A stretch of DNA of 64,000 nucleotides from Cristatella mucedo (lineage: Eukaryota > Bryozoa > Phylactolaemata > Cristatellidae). A program made the position numbers and the translations under genes. The notes under the pieces are model-generated. The model was given only the letters and a program-made list of their open reading frames with translations. It ran no database searches and was not told where the DNA came from. Positions 48,301 through 60,730 of the stretch are shown here, piece by piece (position 1 is the first letter of the stretch; the number at the start of each line of letters is the position of its first letter). The stretch spans positions 466,501 through 530,500 of the forward strand of contig WPIO01000095.1 in assembly GCA_009760855.2 (NCBI GenBank), in the 5' to 3' direction.

Positions 48301-49729
48301 GTTGTGCCCGTAACTAGCAAATTGATTTGGCCGTCATTTAACTTGAGAAAATTTGCTTCCATCCATGATTAGAAGTCAAAAGTACACCCAAAAATTTGAG
48401 ACTTGAATTGGTCAGCCAGTACTAGTTCCAAAATATTTGGTATGAATGGCAGTCGGGATACTTTACGAAAGTTGCTAAAGTTCTCTTGTTCTAGTGCTGA
48501 TTTCTTTATTAGAAGCCTAAAAAGGCCTAATTAAAAAGCGCAGTGACAGATATCGAGGCTATTGACATATTTATATTGTCAGCTAAGCTTGCAAGCACTT
48601 CGCGTATGCATTCTAAATGTGGGATAGTAAAAATCGGGGGTGTTGAGGGCTTCTACCGACCACTTGTGGTAGCGTTCAATACTGACTTTGACGTGCAGTG
48701 TGTGGAATTGAGGGAGGTGAGTGCTTCTGTGATGCTACTGACGGCGAGGTGTTCAGTAAGGATTTTGGTACCAAAGGGATAAAATCTCCTGTTTTTTTCT
48801 GATGAGGCGGCTATAGAAGTGGTCTGCTAGACCACCACAAACATTACTAGGTGAGGTGCTAACCTGGGAGCGGGATGGGAGAGATGGTTGACGGTACAAA
48901 TGAGGATTTTTGAGTATTGTACCTCTGATTCAAAAATATACTGACACTAGCTAGTCTCTGCCGATGATAGGATACTTTTTACGATCAACAATGAGTGGTT
49001 TTTAATATCTAACTGGGGTAGATTCTATGGTTTAGAAACTTATAAATAAGCAACTATCGTAAAGAGGGTAAATGTTGGCCTATAAATTTAATTCGGAAGA
49101 AATGGTTAACCGGCAAGTAACTGGTGGCCCGCTGGACACTGCATTCAATAGAAAACTTCTGCTAATTGGCATTGTCAATTTTCTAGTTACCTTACAACGC
49201 AGGGAGTTTAAAGACAGACTTAAAATGTTGCTTCCGGACGTCCATTTTTGAAAAGGCAGCCGTTTCGAAACTCAAATATGCACGACGGCTCTCAAGGCAG
49301 AGCTATTTGAGGCCTTTTCATCAGATCGTGCAAGCGTAATTGCATGAAATCGGGTTGTAACCCGCAAAACCGTCAAGTATAATGTGGAATCCATCGTAGC
49401 TACTCGACTCGAATCGCAGTTTGTGAATGTTAGGCAGCTCACTGTGGAGGGATATCAGTGGCTTTTGAGGGGGAACACGCATACGCAAACAAAATAAATT
49501 CTTTTGATTCACCGTAAACACTATTTACCACAGCCAGTAATCTAAACCGCAGTTGCGAGCTGCTTTTTACGGAAATTGCAGCTGTTCCGCAGTTTCGATA
49601 TTTAAAATGACTCGCTGCGCAAATCCATTTTAGGACATTGTATGTGAACGTTCATGCAAAATGGAGTGAAATTTTTGGTCGTTGCCGGCTATGCAGGAAA
49701 CCTATTTAAAATTTAATTTAACTAGTTGA

Positions 49730-50160
49730 ACACGCCACCTCTACAGTCAAATATTTCTACATTCGGCTGTGTATCATGTTACAATTTCTGGCTAGATTAG
49801 ATAAGCCTACAATTGCAAAGCTGGTTTAAGCATTTGCGCTACGTCACGTTTGACTTCTGTAACCCACGGTTGCAGTACTCCGGTCTTTGCAAATCAAATT
49901 TGCAGTCATTCAAAACCTGCAGCAATGCTTAGTTTTCGAGAGTACATGCCACATCGTGATACCTCGCACTGGCTTGCACTGGCTGAATATCAAACAGCAT
50001 ATTGACTTCAAGGGTCTCCAACTTACTTCCAGTTGTATTTAATTTTTTCACCAATATTTTCAATCGAAAGCGCTTCGAATTTAGGCTTCACTTCATGCCA
50101 GCTGCTCCTCTTTACTTGATTCCAATAGCTGTACCTCTAATCATACTCAATGGTTTCGAA
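49730..50160 (+). mobile_element. Old LINE ORF2 relic (plus)
   Basis: Degraded ARLDKPTIAKLV, GLHWLNIKQHIDFKGLQLT and similar blocks of the LINE C terminus, with stops. It is followed by a (TA)n tract at 50209-50250. Confidence 0.6.
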
Positions 50161-50206
50161 GACCTCACCTTCGTTTGCGACTACGATTTCTGCTCGGTCC
50201 GTTCGA

Positions 50207-50208
<2 letters not shown>

Positions 50209-50250
<42 letters not shown>
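50209..50250. repeat. (TA)n microsatellite
   Basis: Pure TA tract followed by further AT-rich sequence to about 50300. Confidence 0.95.
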
Positions 50251-50256
<6 letters not shown>

Positions 50257-51079
50257 CAATATATAATATATGATATATAATAAAATATATTAATATAATG
50301 TTACATACTTATAATGGTTATGCGTCCTGCCATCTAACATTACATACATTACCAATTGAGTTGTTTCCTTTTTAAAATTTCATAAAACCGCAAAAATGTA
50401 CGCAGCTCTTAATTGCCACGTATGTTTTAGTATCATTATTATTTCATAAGGTCACGCTAGCTTCAAACTCTGAGATTGTCAGTATGAACCTTTGCGGAAT
50501 TTAATGACATAAGAAAGCAAAATTGCGATGACTTCGCCGCCAATATCTGCATAAAAATATTGAACTTTTCCCTGAAATTGAACAGGACAGAGCAGGAAGT
50601 GAACTTTCAATGTTCCTAGCTACCATTTTTTGGAACTAGCCTACGCAAGTCTTCAAAATAGGCTACAGATGCTTAGATAGCGTGAACGTGCGGTGCCAGG
50701 TAGAGCAATTATTCCGTCACGCAATATATACCAGCAGTATTGTTTAAACGGGCGTAGCTGTGATTATCTTGGGAATTAACAACGTGATTACGAGCACTTC
50801 ATCCATCTTGCCTCATTCAACTTGATCGCAAGTTTGACCAAAGTTACGACATTTGCATTGTCAGAAAAAAACGGTTTCTTCTAATCAATGGTAGGTCTGA
50901 AAACCTCTGAATGATGCCTGCTGCTAACGTTGAGGATATATTCCCAAAGTAATAACATGAGGCTTATAAAGCAGAGACGCAGCCCCTAACATGAATGTGT
51001 TATAATTTGACACTGTACCGTCATTGCACAGCTTAAAGCTTTAGTAGACCCTCTATAGTAGACCCTAAAACTGTCTTCA

Positions 51080-51460
51080 ATACCCTTGAATTCACTGATC
51101 TACATTGGGTGCCTGTTCTGAGGTGTTTCGACTTGAGAGAGAGAGAGAGAGAGAGAACCCTTCATTCGCTTTAGAAACCTTCTGTTGGCTTGCTATGGCC
51201 TGGCAATCTGAATTAATTTCACTTCTGGCCTCCCGTCGTACCATCGGCTCTCCTGGCTCATGTCTTATGCTTCAATCTTAATGTCTAATCAGTCAAAACC
51301 GTGCCTTCGGTAACAGCGTTCCCAAAGCTTGCAGCTCAGTCGTCACTGACACGATGTCGTCTCGTTATTGAAGACATCAAGAAAGACGTTGGCAACATAC
51401 CACTTGCACTGAGAGTTCGCTCTGGTCGAGTGAACGCCGTTTTAAATAGGTATTCGTTGC
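51080..51460 (+). mobile_element. Old LINE ORF2 relic (plus)
   Basis: TDLHWVPV-like start followed by decayed ORF2 end, with a (GA)n insertion at 51136-51156. It is weaker than the other relics. Confidence 0.4.
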
Positions 51461-52561
51461 GGGATTTTGAACATCTTGACTATTCGCAACTACTGCGTGC
51501 TTTTGGAAACGCCCGGTGAACCAGTCATATTTCAGGCATGCTCCGTTGTTCTGTAAGCAAGTAGTTGAATTTTACCCGAGTCCCTAGCCGCCAGTGACCG
51601 TGAAAATTCCGAGTGCTTTTGTTCGCAAATCTTAGCATAATAAGCGCAGGCTTTTGATTTTTTGACTAAGCGGAATACATAGATCTTAGTCAATCTTTAG
51701 TGCAACTTATCTCGCAGCGAGTTTGACCGATTGTCCGTACAGAGTAAGGTTTCTTTGGGTACTGGGGAAAATACTTGTATTGTTATCATCGCGGTTGTTA
51801 CCTCTATGGAATAGCAAAATGGCAATGGCGTTTTGGCGAGTGGGTGCTATCGTGGACGAGTAGAATCTCAGAACTCGTAGGGCACTTTTGCTTTTGCTCT
51901 CTTTGTATTGCTGGCATAATCTAAAGCCAGACTTGACACAGTTACTTGACACATGCTAGAGCTCTGTGTTTGAGTCTGAGATTGCAGGCATTCAGAGTCG
52001 CAACGACCAATAGATTGTCTACGTTCGTTGAGTGTCAGCTGACTTAATAGACGCTGCTTGAGCCGGATAACAACGGCTAAGCACGAAATCCCAGGCTCTC
52101 GACGTGACAGCTGGTTACATCATGTGCAGCAGGGACGGCGATGAGCCCGAAATGCAGCCGGTGGGCGGAGCTGCTGAGTGCTACATCCTGGCTCCTCTTT
52201 CGGTTTGCCCGGCCCTGCTTGGTACGACAGCACGTGTACTTTTGGCACGTTTTGGAGAACTTTCACTGGTTCATTCGCATTTGTTGGTGGAAAGCGTGAT
52301 TTGTCTGAAACTTCGCTAGATGGAACTCTTAGCTACCAGCAGTACTTAATGTAAAACTAGCCACCTCCACGGTTAGACTGCTTCTGTAAACAAATCTCGT
52401 ATGCTCGTCGGAATTATCTCAGCTCACCAAAAATTAAACTGAACGTCATGTCAACTCAAACATTATTTAGGTCAAAAATTGTTCATGGCTGGATGAGTTG
52501 ATTATTCATTCACGCTCATCCCGTGCGCTCCAGGCGAATCTGATCTTAGATTTAAGGGCCT

Positions 52562-52748
52562 AATAAAAGTAAATACTAGCTGATTAAACAGCCTCTTTTG
52601 TATAGCCACAGACGAGCCTTTACGGCTATCACCGGCGCTTGCAGTTGAGATAAACATTCACCTACCGCAGGATTCGAACCCACGACCTCAGTCCCGAGGT
52701 CGTGAAAGGCAACCGCCTTACCTAATGCCCCACCACGGCTCACCAATT
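52562..52748 (-). mobile_element. SINE-A copy (minus)
   Basis: GCTGATTAAACAGC hairpin, body, B box complement GGATTCGAACCC and the palindrome GACCTCAGTCCCGAGGTC. It lies 380 bp from tRNA-Val but is clearly a SINE. Confidence 0.87.
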
Positions 52749-52967
52749 ATCACGAAAAGATCCCAAGCGCTTGCTGCGAACGACTTAACGCCACAGCTAA
52801 ATACGCCAGAATGTAAGTACTTAACGCTAGGACGCTCCGACGAAACTCCTGCGGGCGCGGCCGCTGCTAAGCCGTGCGTTCCCTGTTCCTGATTATGATG
52901 GCAAGGGTAGCCCCCCCCCCCGCAGGAAGGGCTCCTCCAGGTACAGCGTTTTGTTGAAACATTTAAC

Positions 52968-53117
52968 ATATAAGTTAACAAAGTATTTCCAACTACACGA
53001 TTACACCATATTTCCTATGTAGGCTATTGCATCCTTAAGCTAAATATAAGTTAACAAAGTAATTCCAATTACACCATTACACCATATTTCCTACGGAGGC
53101 TATTGCGCCTGTAAGCT
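52968..53117. repeat. 76-bp tandem duplication next to tRNA-Val
   Basis: Two direct copies (52968-53043 and 53044-53117) differ at only a few positions. Each begins ATATAAGTTAACAAAGTA and ends near GGCTATTGC. They lie immediately 3' of the tRNA on its transcribed strand. Confidence 0.85.
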
Positions 53118-53124
53118 GTGGTGT

Positions 53125-53129
53125 AAAAA
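53125..53129 (-). terminator. Pol III terminator of tRNA-Val (TTTTT)
   Basis: A T5 run on the minus strand begins three bases after the discriminator base, as expected for RNA polymerase III termination. Confidence 0.8.
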
Positions 53130-53131
53130 CT

Positions 53132-53204
53132 TGTTTCTACCCAGGATCGAACTGGGGACCTTCTGCGTGTGAGGCAGACGTGATAACCGCTACACCATAG
53201 AAAC
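53132..53204 (-). tRNA. tRNA-Val (anticodon CAC)
   Basis: The gene has a perfect 7-bp acceptor stem (GTTTCTA/TAGAAAC) and discriminator A. A-box TGGTGTAGCGG, anticodon arm TCTGC-CTCACAC-GCAGA with CAC, and T arm CCCAG-TTCGATC-CTGGG are all present. The length is 73 nt without an intron, and all stems pair, so it looks functional. It reads valine codon GTG. Internal A and B boxes serve as the Pol III promoter. Confidence 0.95.
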
Positions 53205-55139
53205 ACCACACCTTCAAATATGAATCGATCGCTTAAGGTCCATTAACCTATTTTCTGCTCGCAGAGCAGAGAATACGCGACTGCAACGTTCCACTGAGTT
53301 AACTTAACTCGCCTCTTGAACACACAAAAAACGCTGACCTGCTGCTTCATGGGGCCCCTTACTAGAAAAAAGCATTCTGCTTCAACGGTGTGGCACTATT
53401 CTGCTTATCGGAAGCAATTACTGCATTACTAAACACATTTTCCATATGCCTAACCACCCATTCCCCGATATTCAGACAGTAGTTAGCCTGTACCAGAATT
53501 GAGATCTGACAGATAAAACTCCCTCCCACAACAGCAGCGACCGGACGTCTTAACTTGCAGGTAGGTCAAGGCCACACGATACCTGCTCGGATCTCAAGGA
53601 CCAGTTATGGGCCCGGCATCAGTGTTGAACTCCAAGGGTACGTAAGAGAGTTCACTTGCACGAGCCGAACGTGGCGCAACCGAGTGGCGATAGCACGTAT
53701 ATAGCAGATAGCACGTAGATAGTGGCGATACCACGTGGCGACACCGTTGCCAACTCGAAAACGTGCACGTGTTTTTGTGTAGGCGACTGCCATACATGGG
53801 TAAACTTAATCGCGGCATCTTGTAGTTTTGTGGACTGTAGCTTAGGTTAATTTGCAGCAACCGCTGGCTACCCAATGGCTTGCCAGCTGTAGGTCAAGGT
53901 CAATCCATCTCGAGGTCAGACGCACCCGAACTCACCTATCCGTCTTGCCACAGCCAGCGGGCATAGGACACTTCCGTTCCGCCGCTAGGGCGAAGCTGAC
54001 ACGCCCCTCTCTGTCTGTTAATCTCTTACTCTTCTTCTTCTTCTCTTTCTTCCGGTGTCAGAATAAATAGTCAATAACCTGACTACGTGTTAATATCCAC
54101 CAAGGAATACACCCGCTGATAGATCTGCGATGGTGAGAAGCTCAAAATCTAAGAAGTTAACTTTGCAGGTGTGCAGTTCAGACGTGCCTGCTGCCGAAAA
54201 ACACGCTCCGGCGTGGACGATTATTTCGAATGCAACTCGTGCATGGGCTGCCCGTCCCTAGCTTAAAATGAGTACGTTATGTTTATTTTGAGTATTAAAA
54301 ACTGTCGTTTGTGTTTGCTTATCATTTTAGGCTACACTCGGGCACTGATTGGTGTATTTAAATCACTTCATTGGTCCAACCGTCACTTTTTTGTTAGACG
54401 GCAACGTGGCTTTTCTGCGTATCTTAATGGTAAATTGCGTAGTAGGAAAAAGTAACCGTCCACGAAAGCGTCTGTCAATTATCCTGCTTATGGAGGCCTC
54501 AAGTCATTTGTGATAAAGTACGCTTGCTTTTTGATGCTGCTACATGTTTCACCATATCCCACGTAGTCAATCGCTTGTGACAGCGACCCGCTGTATAGCG
54601 ACAGAGTCTGAGGACATTTTGAATACGTTTAAGTTTTTCAAGAATCATACGCCCTATTGCAACGTAGTGTAGAGCCGTTTTATATACTCGCGAGTATGAG
54701 AAGGCCCCAGAGAGACTCCGAGGAGTCGCTGCGACACTCTGCGACAGCACGACCGCACTGCGATACTGCCTCAGCTCGATAGTTCACATCCACATCGATG
54801 ATCCTTGCCTTCGCTAGGAGAAAGGGATGACGACCTAAAATTGGAAAACATAAGTTATAATTTCGGTAGATCTTTTGCATAGAGAGCTAAGACAACTGGA
54901 TCTTTTTCAGGCACTTTGCGACTTGCTTCGTGAGAAACAATAACCACGAGTTAATGACAGACAAGGTATCATGCATAGACAAACCGGCAAAAGCACACAG
55001 GAGACAGTCTGCTGGCCAGTCAACCAGGAGACAATCCCGATCGCTGGTTAGTAGCGCCCGCCCGTTAGTAACACCCACCGAATCATGCTAAAGTAAGCAC
55101 CCAGAGTGCATAGTGAGGGAGAGGACAAGAGGGAACAGG
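53205..55139. other. No firm gene; possible LINE relic
   Basis: A minus frame near 54499-54750 (ILEKLKRIQNVLRL) faintly resembles the LQRVQN block of L2 ORF2. The rest is unrecognised. Confidence 0.35.
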
Positions 55140-55620
55140 GGCACTATTAAAAAGCGTATAGTTCTCGCCCTTAGTCATAGCGTGCACTATTTCAGAACAT
55201 ACGAGAACAAAGAGGACAATTTATTGCCGCCAAGGCTGTGTAGAATAGGCAGGTTTTCAGCGTATTTTTGAATGTCGTCAAATCAGATAGATGAAGGTCG
55301 GTAGTGAGTTGGTAGTTGGGTCACACTGTCAGAGAGGTCAGTTGGAGTTCCCAGACTAGGAAGTGCAGGCTACGATTTGAAGTTAGCTGCGGGCACAATT
55401 AATCAACTAGAGTTAGAAAAGCGAATGCTAAGACGGGAGCCCTGATGTGGAACTAATTAAGATAAGTAGGTCAGATCAACAAAATGAATCAATCAATAGG
55501 TGAATGGCATAATCTTGAAGTCGATACACAGTCCCCTCGAAGCAGTCTTATGAATCCCTTATTTTGAGTTCACCCGACAAAAACCGGCAATGGTGGCATT
55601 AGTCTATCGCCCCAGGTAAC
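55140..55620 (-). mobile_element. Old LINE relic (minus)
   Basis: In the same order as the 24672-25560 copy it shows a GCACTATT...GTTCTC tail region, the TTTTTGAATGTCGTCAAATC landmark and an AATCTTGAAGTCGATACACA landmark. Confidence 0.5.
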
Positions 55621-56450
55621 AAGTCCTCAATGATCTTATATTTCTGTTTCGATTCTGTGTGCAAGAAATCGATCCTTCCTCAGCATGAGCAATTTTAACA
55701 TTCACTTTGATAACTTGACGCTTCCTGCTCGAAATCTCGTGCAATGACTGATTCATTTTCTCTTGCGGTTTATGTGCAGTACCCTACTCATATTAAGGGT
55801 CACACAATTGACCGAGTTTCCTCCTAAAACTGTATGCCATCATTACCTATGATTACCAAATTCTGCTCATCTGACCACATGCAAATCTCATTCAGTCTAC
55901 AATGTGTGCCCCCCTCCGCAACTAAAGTCCCCTGCGATACGCTTGTGACGTACCGAAGGGGGCAGGGGGCTTATATCCTTGGTCGCTAAATCAGGGGGTT
56001 GGATCAGGGGGCGCCAAAACGGACGCCTAATACTGGGGGGTTAGGGCGCCATCTGTGTAGTTCGTCCCCGGGCGCACAATATCCTAGGAGCACCACTGGT
56101 AAGCAAGTAAGCAAACGCGATTGCTTGCTTTAACAAGTATTCCAAAGAGCTTCGAATGGAACTATTACATTACGACATCGCAAGAATATAACGATGAGGC
56201 TTACAATTGAAATATCTTATACGAGAAACTAAGGCTTCTGAGCTTCGTTTGGTCGATGGGCGGAGAGGGTTCACTCACACCTGAGCATAGGCTCGCAGGA
56301 TTTCGGGCGAAGCGAGTCAGTCGGACCAGCAGCTTGCGGCTGACGTAGCCGACGCTTACTGACCGTAGGCCACGCTCATAGAGTACGCGCTTTCGATTTT
56401 ATGGAGTGATTCGTGAACTCGTAACTACTTCCTTCTTTACCTATTTTTAG

Positions 56451-57921
56451 TGCTCTGGCAGACTCGTGGCGTCATTCTAATCACTCCACAGAATCAGCAT
56501 TGCTTAGGGTGTACAACGACCTACTTAGGAATGCATACATAGGTAGAGCGTCTCTGCTTGTTTTTCTAGATATTTCGGCAGCTTTGGATACTATCGATCA
56601 AAAAATTCTTCTAGAGTGCCTCTCATCTCGCATGGACATCACTGGCACTGCACTGCAATGGTTCACGTCCTATCTCAGTGGGAGATTCCAGATATTGACG
56701 TTAACGGACAAAGATCATCCGAGGTACCTCTGAAGTATGGGGTACCTCAGGGCTCCGTGCTAGGTCCGGTTCTTTTCACGGTTTATACTCTCCCTCTTGC
56801 TGATGTGATTGCCAAGCACAATCTAGGCTTTCACTTCTATGCGGATGACACTCAACTGTACCTTTGCTTTGATCCCTCCCAGCCTTCGAGTACCTCGAAT
56901 TCTCTCAACTCACTTGCTACATGTGGATGACAGCAAATTTTCCAAAACTAAACGATGATACAACTAACTTACTAGTTATGGGCAAATCCAGTTTGATTCA
57001 GAAATTGGAAAGGCTGATGCTCAAAATTGGCTCTGCCAGCATATCTCCTGTTGAATCATCTCGAAATTTAGGTGTCGTGTTCCAAAGTGACCTCTCGTTA
57101 GACGACCACATCAGGTCCACGATCAAATCTGCCTACTTTCAGCTACATAACATGGCTAAAATTTGGGCTTGTTTAGTTAGATAAGGATACCACGTCTAAA
57201 TCGGTCCATGCATCTGTGACATCCCGTCTTGACTTCTGTAACTCACTCCTTGGTGGCCTACGGGCATGTGCAATCAGGCGATTACAGCTGGTGCAAAACT
57301 CCGCAGCTAGGCTTGTCTGTCGTGAGCGTCGCAGTTGCCACATCACACCACTTCTCGCCGACCTGCACTGGCTCCGTGTCAAGCAACGGATTGGCTTCAA
57401 GGTTTTGTCATTCACTTTTATGTCACTTCATTATTTGGCTCCAAGCTATCTCTCAGATCTACTCTCCCAACAGGCCAAGAATCGTACTACCCGCTTTTCT
57501 GAATCCAACAGTTTAAAATACCTTGTACCAACCTCAAATTGTTTTGGAGACCGCGCATTTAGTTCGTATGCTCCCAAAGCCTGAAACTCATTCACGACTT
57601 GCGGCAAAACATCCCCTGACTTGACCACATTTAAAAAGAACTTAAAAACACACCTATTTAGGACAGCATTCGGTGGGTCCCTTTGATTCGTCCTTCATGT
57701 GCTTATGTGTGCTGACACTGTGCATGCTGCCACTAACCACATTTGCATGCTGACCCTGTGCATGTCACCCCTAACCATGTTGTTCATGTTGTTTATCAAG
57801 CATGATATTACTCACCAGTCAATCGCGTTTCCCATTGCAGCAAATGTAAAGCGCCTAGAAAGTGATTTAGTTCACTGAGGGGGCTGCATCATGTGCATTA
57901 ACAATATTATTATTATTATTC
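56451..57921 (+). mobile_element. L2/CR1-like LINE, longest copy (RT to 3' tail)
   Basis: This 5'-truncated, frame-broken copy retains the reverse-transcriptase blocks. Motif A is [15 protein letters not shown], motif B is [20 protein letters not shown] and motif C is [13 protein letters not shown]. The downstream LADLHWLRVKQRI, SFTFMSLHYLAPSYLSDLL and FGDRAFSSYAPKA blocks are typical of L2/CR1 ORF2. The catalytic residues are still present but spread over at least three frames, so it is inactive. The 3' UTR ends in the family stem-loop and a (TTA)n tail. Confidence 0.93.
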
Positions 57922-58208
57922 TACGGGACATGAAAGCGAAGACACTGACGCATCGCCTACTGTCAGAGAGAAATGAACATAGGAGCCGGGTTAGCCCAAC
58001 AGGTGCTCGCTCGTCATCTCTTGCACGTAAATCAGCTAATAATTTGTTTATCCAAATCGAGTAAAAATTGCAATTACGTAAGGCAACAGCGAAAGAGACC
58101 AGCAGCAAAGTCAGCCAATGAATGGCGTATTTCGGAAGCTCAATACAAAAGCGGCTACACACCTGTACGTATATCGATCTGTTCGTACATATTTGCCTGC
58201 ATAGATTC

Positions 58209-58210
<2 letters not shown>

Positions 58211-58286
<76 letters not shown>
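58211..58286. repeat. (GA)n microsatellite, 76 bp
   Basis: Pure GA tract about 300 bp after the LINE at 56451-57921. Confidence 0.98.
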
Positions 58287-58288
<2 letters not shown>

Positions 58289-58528
58289 AATAAATACATG
58301 CGTGTGCGGGTACATCCGTGCAGGTATATGTGTAAATGGGCAGGTTCGTTTAGAACATTCCTACATGATACTCAGACCGCAGTCAAACGCGAATTATGAG
58401 CAGTTTATAAGTCAAGCTCGTATTTAAAGGGATTTATTAGTCGGCATGAATCTGGAGAAAAGGTCTTTGGTGGTAAGGGCGCTGATTGGGAATAATTCTC
58501 TTTCGAGCTGGAATAGGGCATTTCAAGG

Positions 58529-58768
58529 TTGCAGGATGAATTAAAGCAGCGTGCAGTCCAGGAACTGACGTACGCCACTTGTGGCATAGTTCCAGAAACA
58601 GAGACGTGGCAGCAAATGTTCTCCGAGAATTCGAAAGCAGGACAAGCATTATTTTATTTGCAGGCGATGATGTATTGCTTCGATCTAGTTTACTGGGGAT
58701 TACTGTTTTTGCAAGCGACGGGGCCGCAACTTCCGACACCAATCTGCAGGCCAATTAAGGAAAAGTGA
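58529..58768 (+). CDS. Open frame of 79 codons, unidentified
   Basis: It encodes DELKQRAVQELTYATCGIVP, TETWQQMFSENSKAGQALFY and LQAMMYCFDLVYWGLLFLQ, an ordinary amphipathic protein composition. Preceding GTTGCAG may be an acceptor. No family recognised; it may be an old exon or transposon piece. Confidence 0.2.
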   Translation: MQDELKQRAVQELTYATCGIVPETETWQQMFSENSKAGQALFYLQAMMYCFDLVYWGLLFLQATGPQLPTPICRPIKEK

Positions 58769-59104
58769 GAAAGACACTGGTGATAGACTTGATCGTAGGT
58801 GCAGACCTGCTTAAATACGACACGGCTAGTCGCTGAACGTCGCTCGTAAGTCCGCCAGTCACTCCCTCGCTACACGATGTTTTAGGCAAAGGATTGAACG
58901 GCACTTTTGTAGTTCGAGTGCCTTCTCTTCATCTCTCCAGCTCATCGAACGTACTCGGCGACGAAATGTTCGCACGATAAGTGTTTGCTAAATAATACAT
59001 AATTGAAAATTAAAATATATCATAAATAATCGAAAAATATTTAACTAATGGGTATACTCGGAGAATTTCCGGTTCCATTAAGGCTTTGCCCAGTAGGGGC
59101 AGGC

Positions 59105-59235
59105 AGCACCCCGGGTCTTAGATCGGGTGTAAAGCGGTCGCACTCCATGACCCAGGTAATGGATTTGAGTCTTACTGCAGGCGGGAAGTCCTTTATTGCC
59201 CACTAGCCGCGGCGGTGGCACCCGTTAGAACATTT
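59105..59235 (+). mobile_element. Degraded SINE-A copy
   Basis: Head-like GTAAAGCGGTCGCACTCCATGA, B-box relic GGATTTGAGTCTTAC and body CCCACTAGCCGCGGCGGTGG. Confidence 0.5.
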
Positions 59236-59495
59236 GTGACTTTATATAGATGCCGCCATCGGAGTATCATCTGGACATTCCGACGACGATGGAGCCGCCT
59301 GTGCGAGCACTGGTGGCCGAAGTGCCAACGGATGATTTCTCGCGGCTCACGGCTGTGGGCTTAGAACATCAGACAAGCCGGTGCGCTGCGTTTCGATCGG
59401 GGTGTTTTCGTCGTCTCGAGTCGCCTCAGAGCTCGCTATTTGAGCGCCTTCGGACAGGGCAACTTCCTCTGGGCCTTCGCGACCAGCTTCAAGGC

Positions 59496-59496
59496 A

Positions 59497-59581
<85 letters not shown>

Positions 59582-59592
59582 AGGGGGGGGGG
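59496..59592. repeat. (TC)n microsatellite plus G10 run
   Basis: About 85 bp of TC followed within two bases by a run of ten G. Confidence 0.98.
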
Positions 59593-59719
59593 TAACTTAT
59601 GAAATCTACGACTTCATACGAGATCTATGATGTAGGACCAGAGCCGGAGTGATGCTCACGAAAAATAGTTACTACGGCAAAACGAAGATTGGATAAGGTG
59701 CAAACGCTAGTCCTAGCCC

Positions 59720-59860
59720 AGCGGTAAGACGCTGGCGCTATACAAATGAGGCTGCTAAATCAGCTAATACTCGCCTGCAAGCGATGACAACAGCCACTAA
59801 GGCTATTCTGCGGCCTCCGCGTAAAGGAGGCTATTAAATCAGCTAGCCTCTAATTCTGTT
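59720..59860 (+). mobile_element. Rearranged SINE-A tail pieces
   Basis: Two tail hairpins (GAGGCTGCTAAATCAGCTA and GAGGCTATTAAATCAGCTA) about 90 bp apart with one body between them. Confidence 0.5.
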
Positions 59861-60599
59861 ACCAGACAGACCCCCGGCAGGTGGCGACACAAATAATCGC
59901 AATCGCCGGCAAGCACGATCGACGCTGATTGGTCAACCAATCGAACTAATGAGATTTCATCTCGTAGTTTTTAAGACCGTAAAACCTACGTTGACCATGT
60001 ACTCAGCACAACCAGCATCTTGCATCTTCTATGAAAACTACGACAACTTTATGAGGGCCGGAGTTGAAAGGCCGAATGAGTAGCAGTTTCAAAGGAGTCT
60101 GACACTACCAGATTCGTTGGCTGCTTTTCAGTGAAACCTTGCTAAACTGAACTGCTAAAAGCTCTTGCAATATCGCATCGCATGCGTGGTGCTCCTTGAA
60201 GGGGACCGTTAAGTTAGTGAACGCCCACTCGAAATAGCACTCAGTGGCGAATGGCATCATTCGATGCAGATGGTGTCCTTTGATGACCGTTAAACTTTTT
60301 TGACTACTCCCCGCACCTCCCCCGGCTGAATTAAGCAGTACGTAAAGCAATGGCACGATCGGCTGACTCGATTAAATAGTAGCAGGAGTGCCTCTAGAGG
60401 GAGGAGCGCCTCTAGCGGCGATCAACCTGCTCGAAGCGTGCAGTGAAGACGAGCCTGCTGCAGGACTCGGCACTGCGACCTGGGCTGCAAATTGCGGTTA
60501 TCTTACCCTAAATAAGATCGTACCGGATTGAAGAGCTAAGCCACGAAGCCGACCTGACAGTGCAGGCAGCGCTCAGCGTCCAGGGAAAGGTAAGCTCAC

Positions 60600-60730
60600 C
60601 GAGCGAGCCATTCTTTTTCTCTTCGAGCAACGCCATCACGAAAATCTTCCAGATTTTTGGAATAACTGCCGTATTTCGCTATGCAGAGACAGCAACCAAA
60701 GCATCTGTATTTCGGGAAATCAGCTTCGTC
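60600..60730 (-). CDS. Possible internal exon, unidentified
   Basis: The minus-strand frame DEADFPKYRCFGCCLCIAKY then SKNLEDFRDGVARREKEWLA is bounded by CTGGACTGCAG and a GTGAGC donor. Another minus frame (MFQLLNKKRLVCKSFTTTFS) lies upstream to 60965. The opposite strand also has a consensus donor at about 60590, so the strand is not certain. No family recognised. Confidence 0.25.

Noticed and set aside
57872-58315. 147-codon minus frame with Ser-Leu repeats, and plus frames with Glu-Arg repeats
   Set aside because: Simple-sequence translation of the (GA)n tract at 58211-58286.
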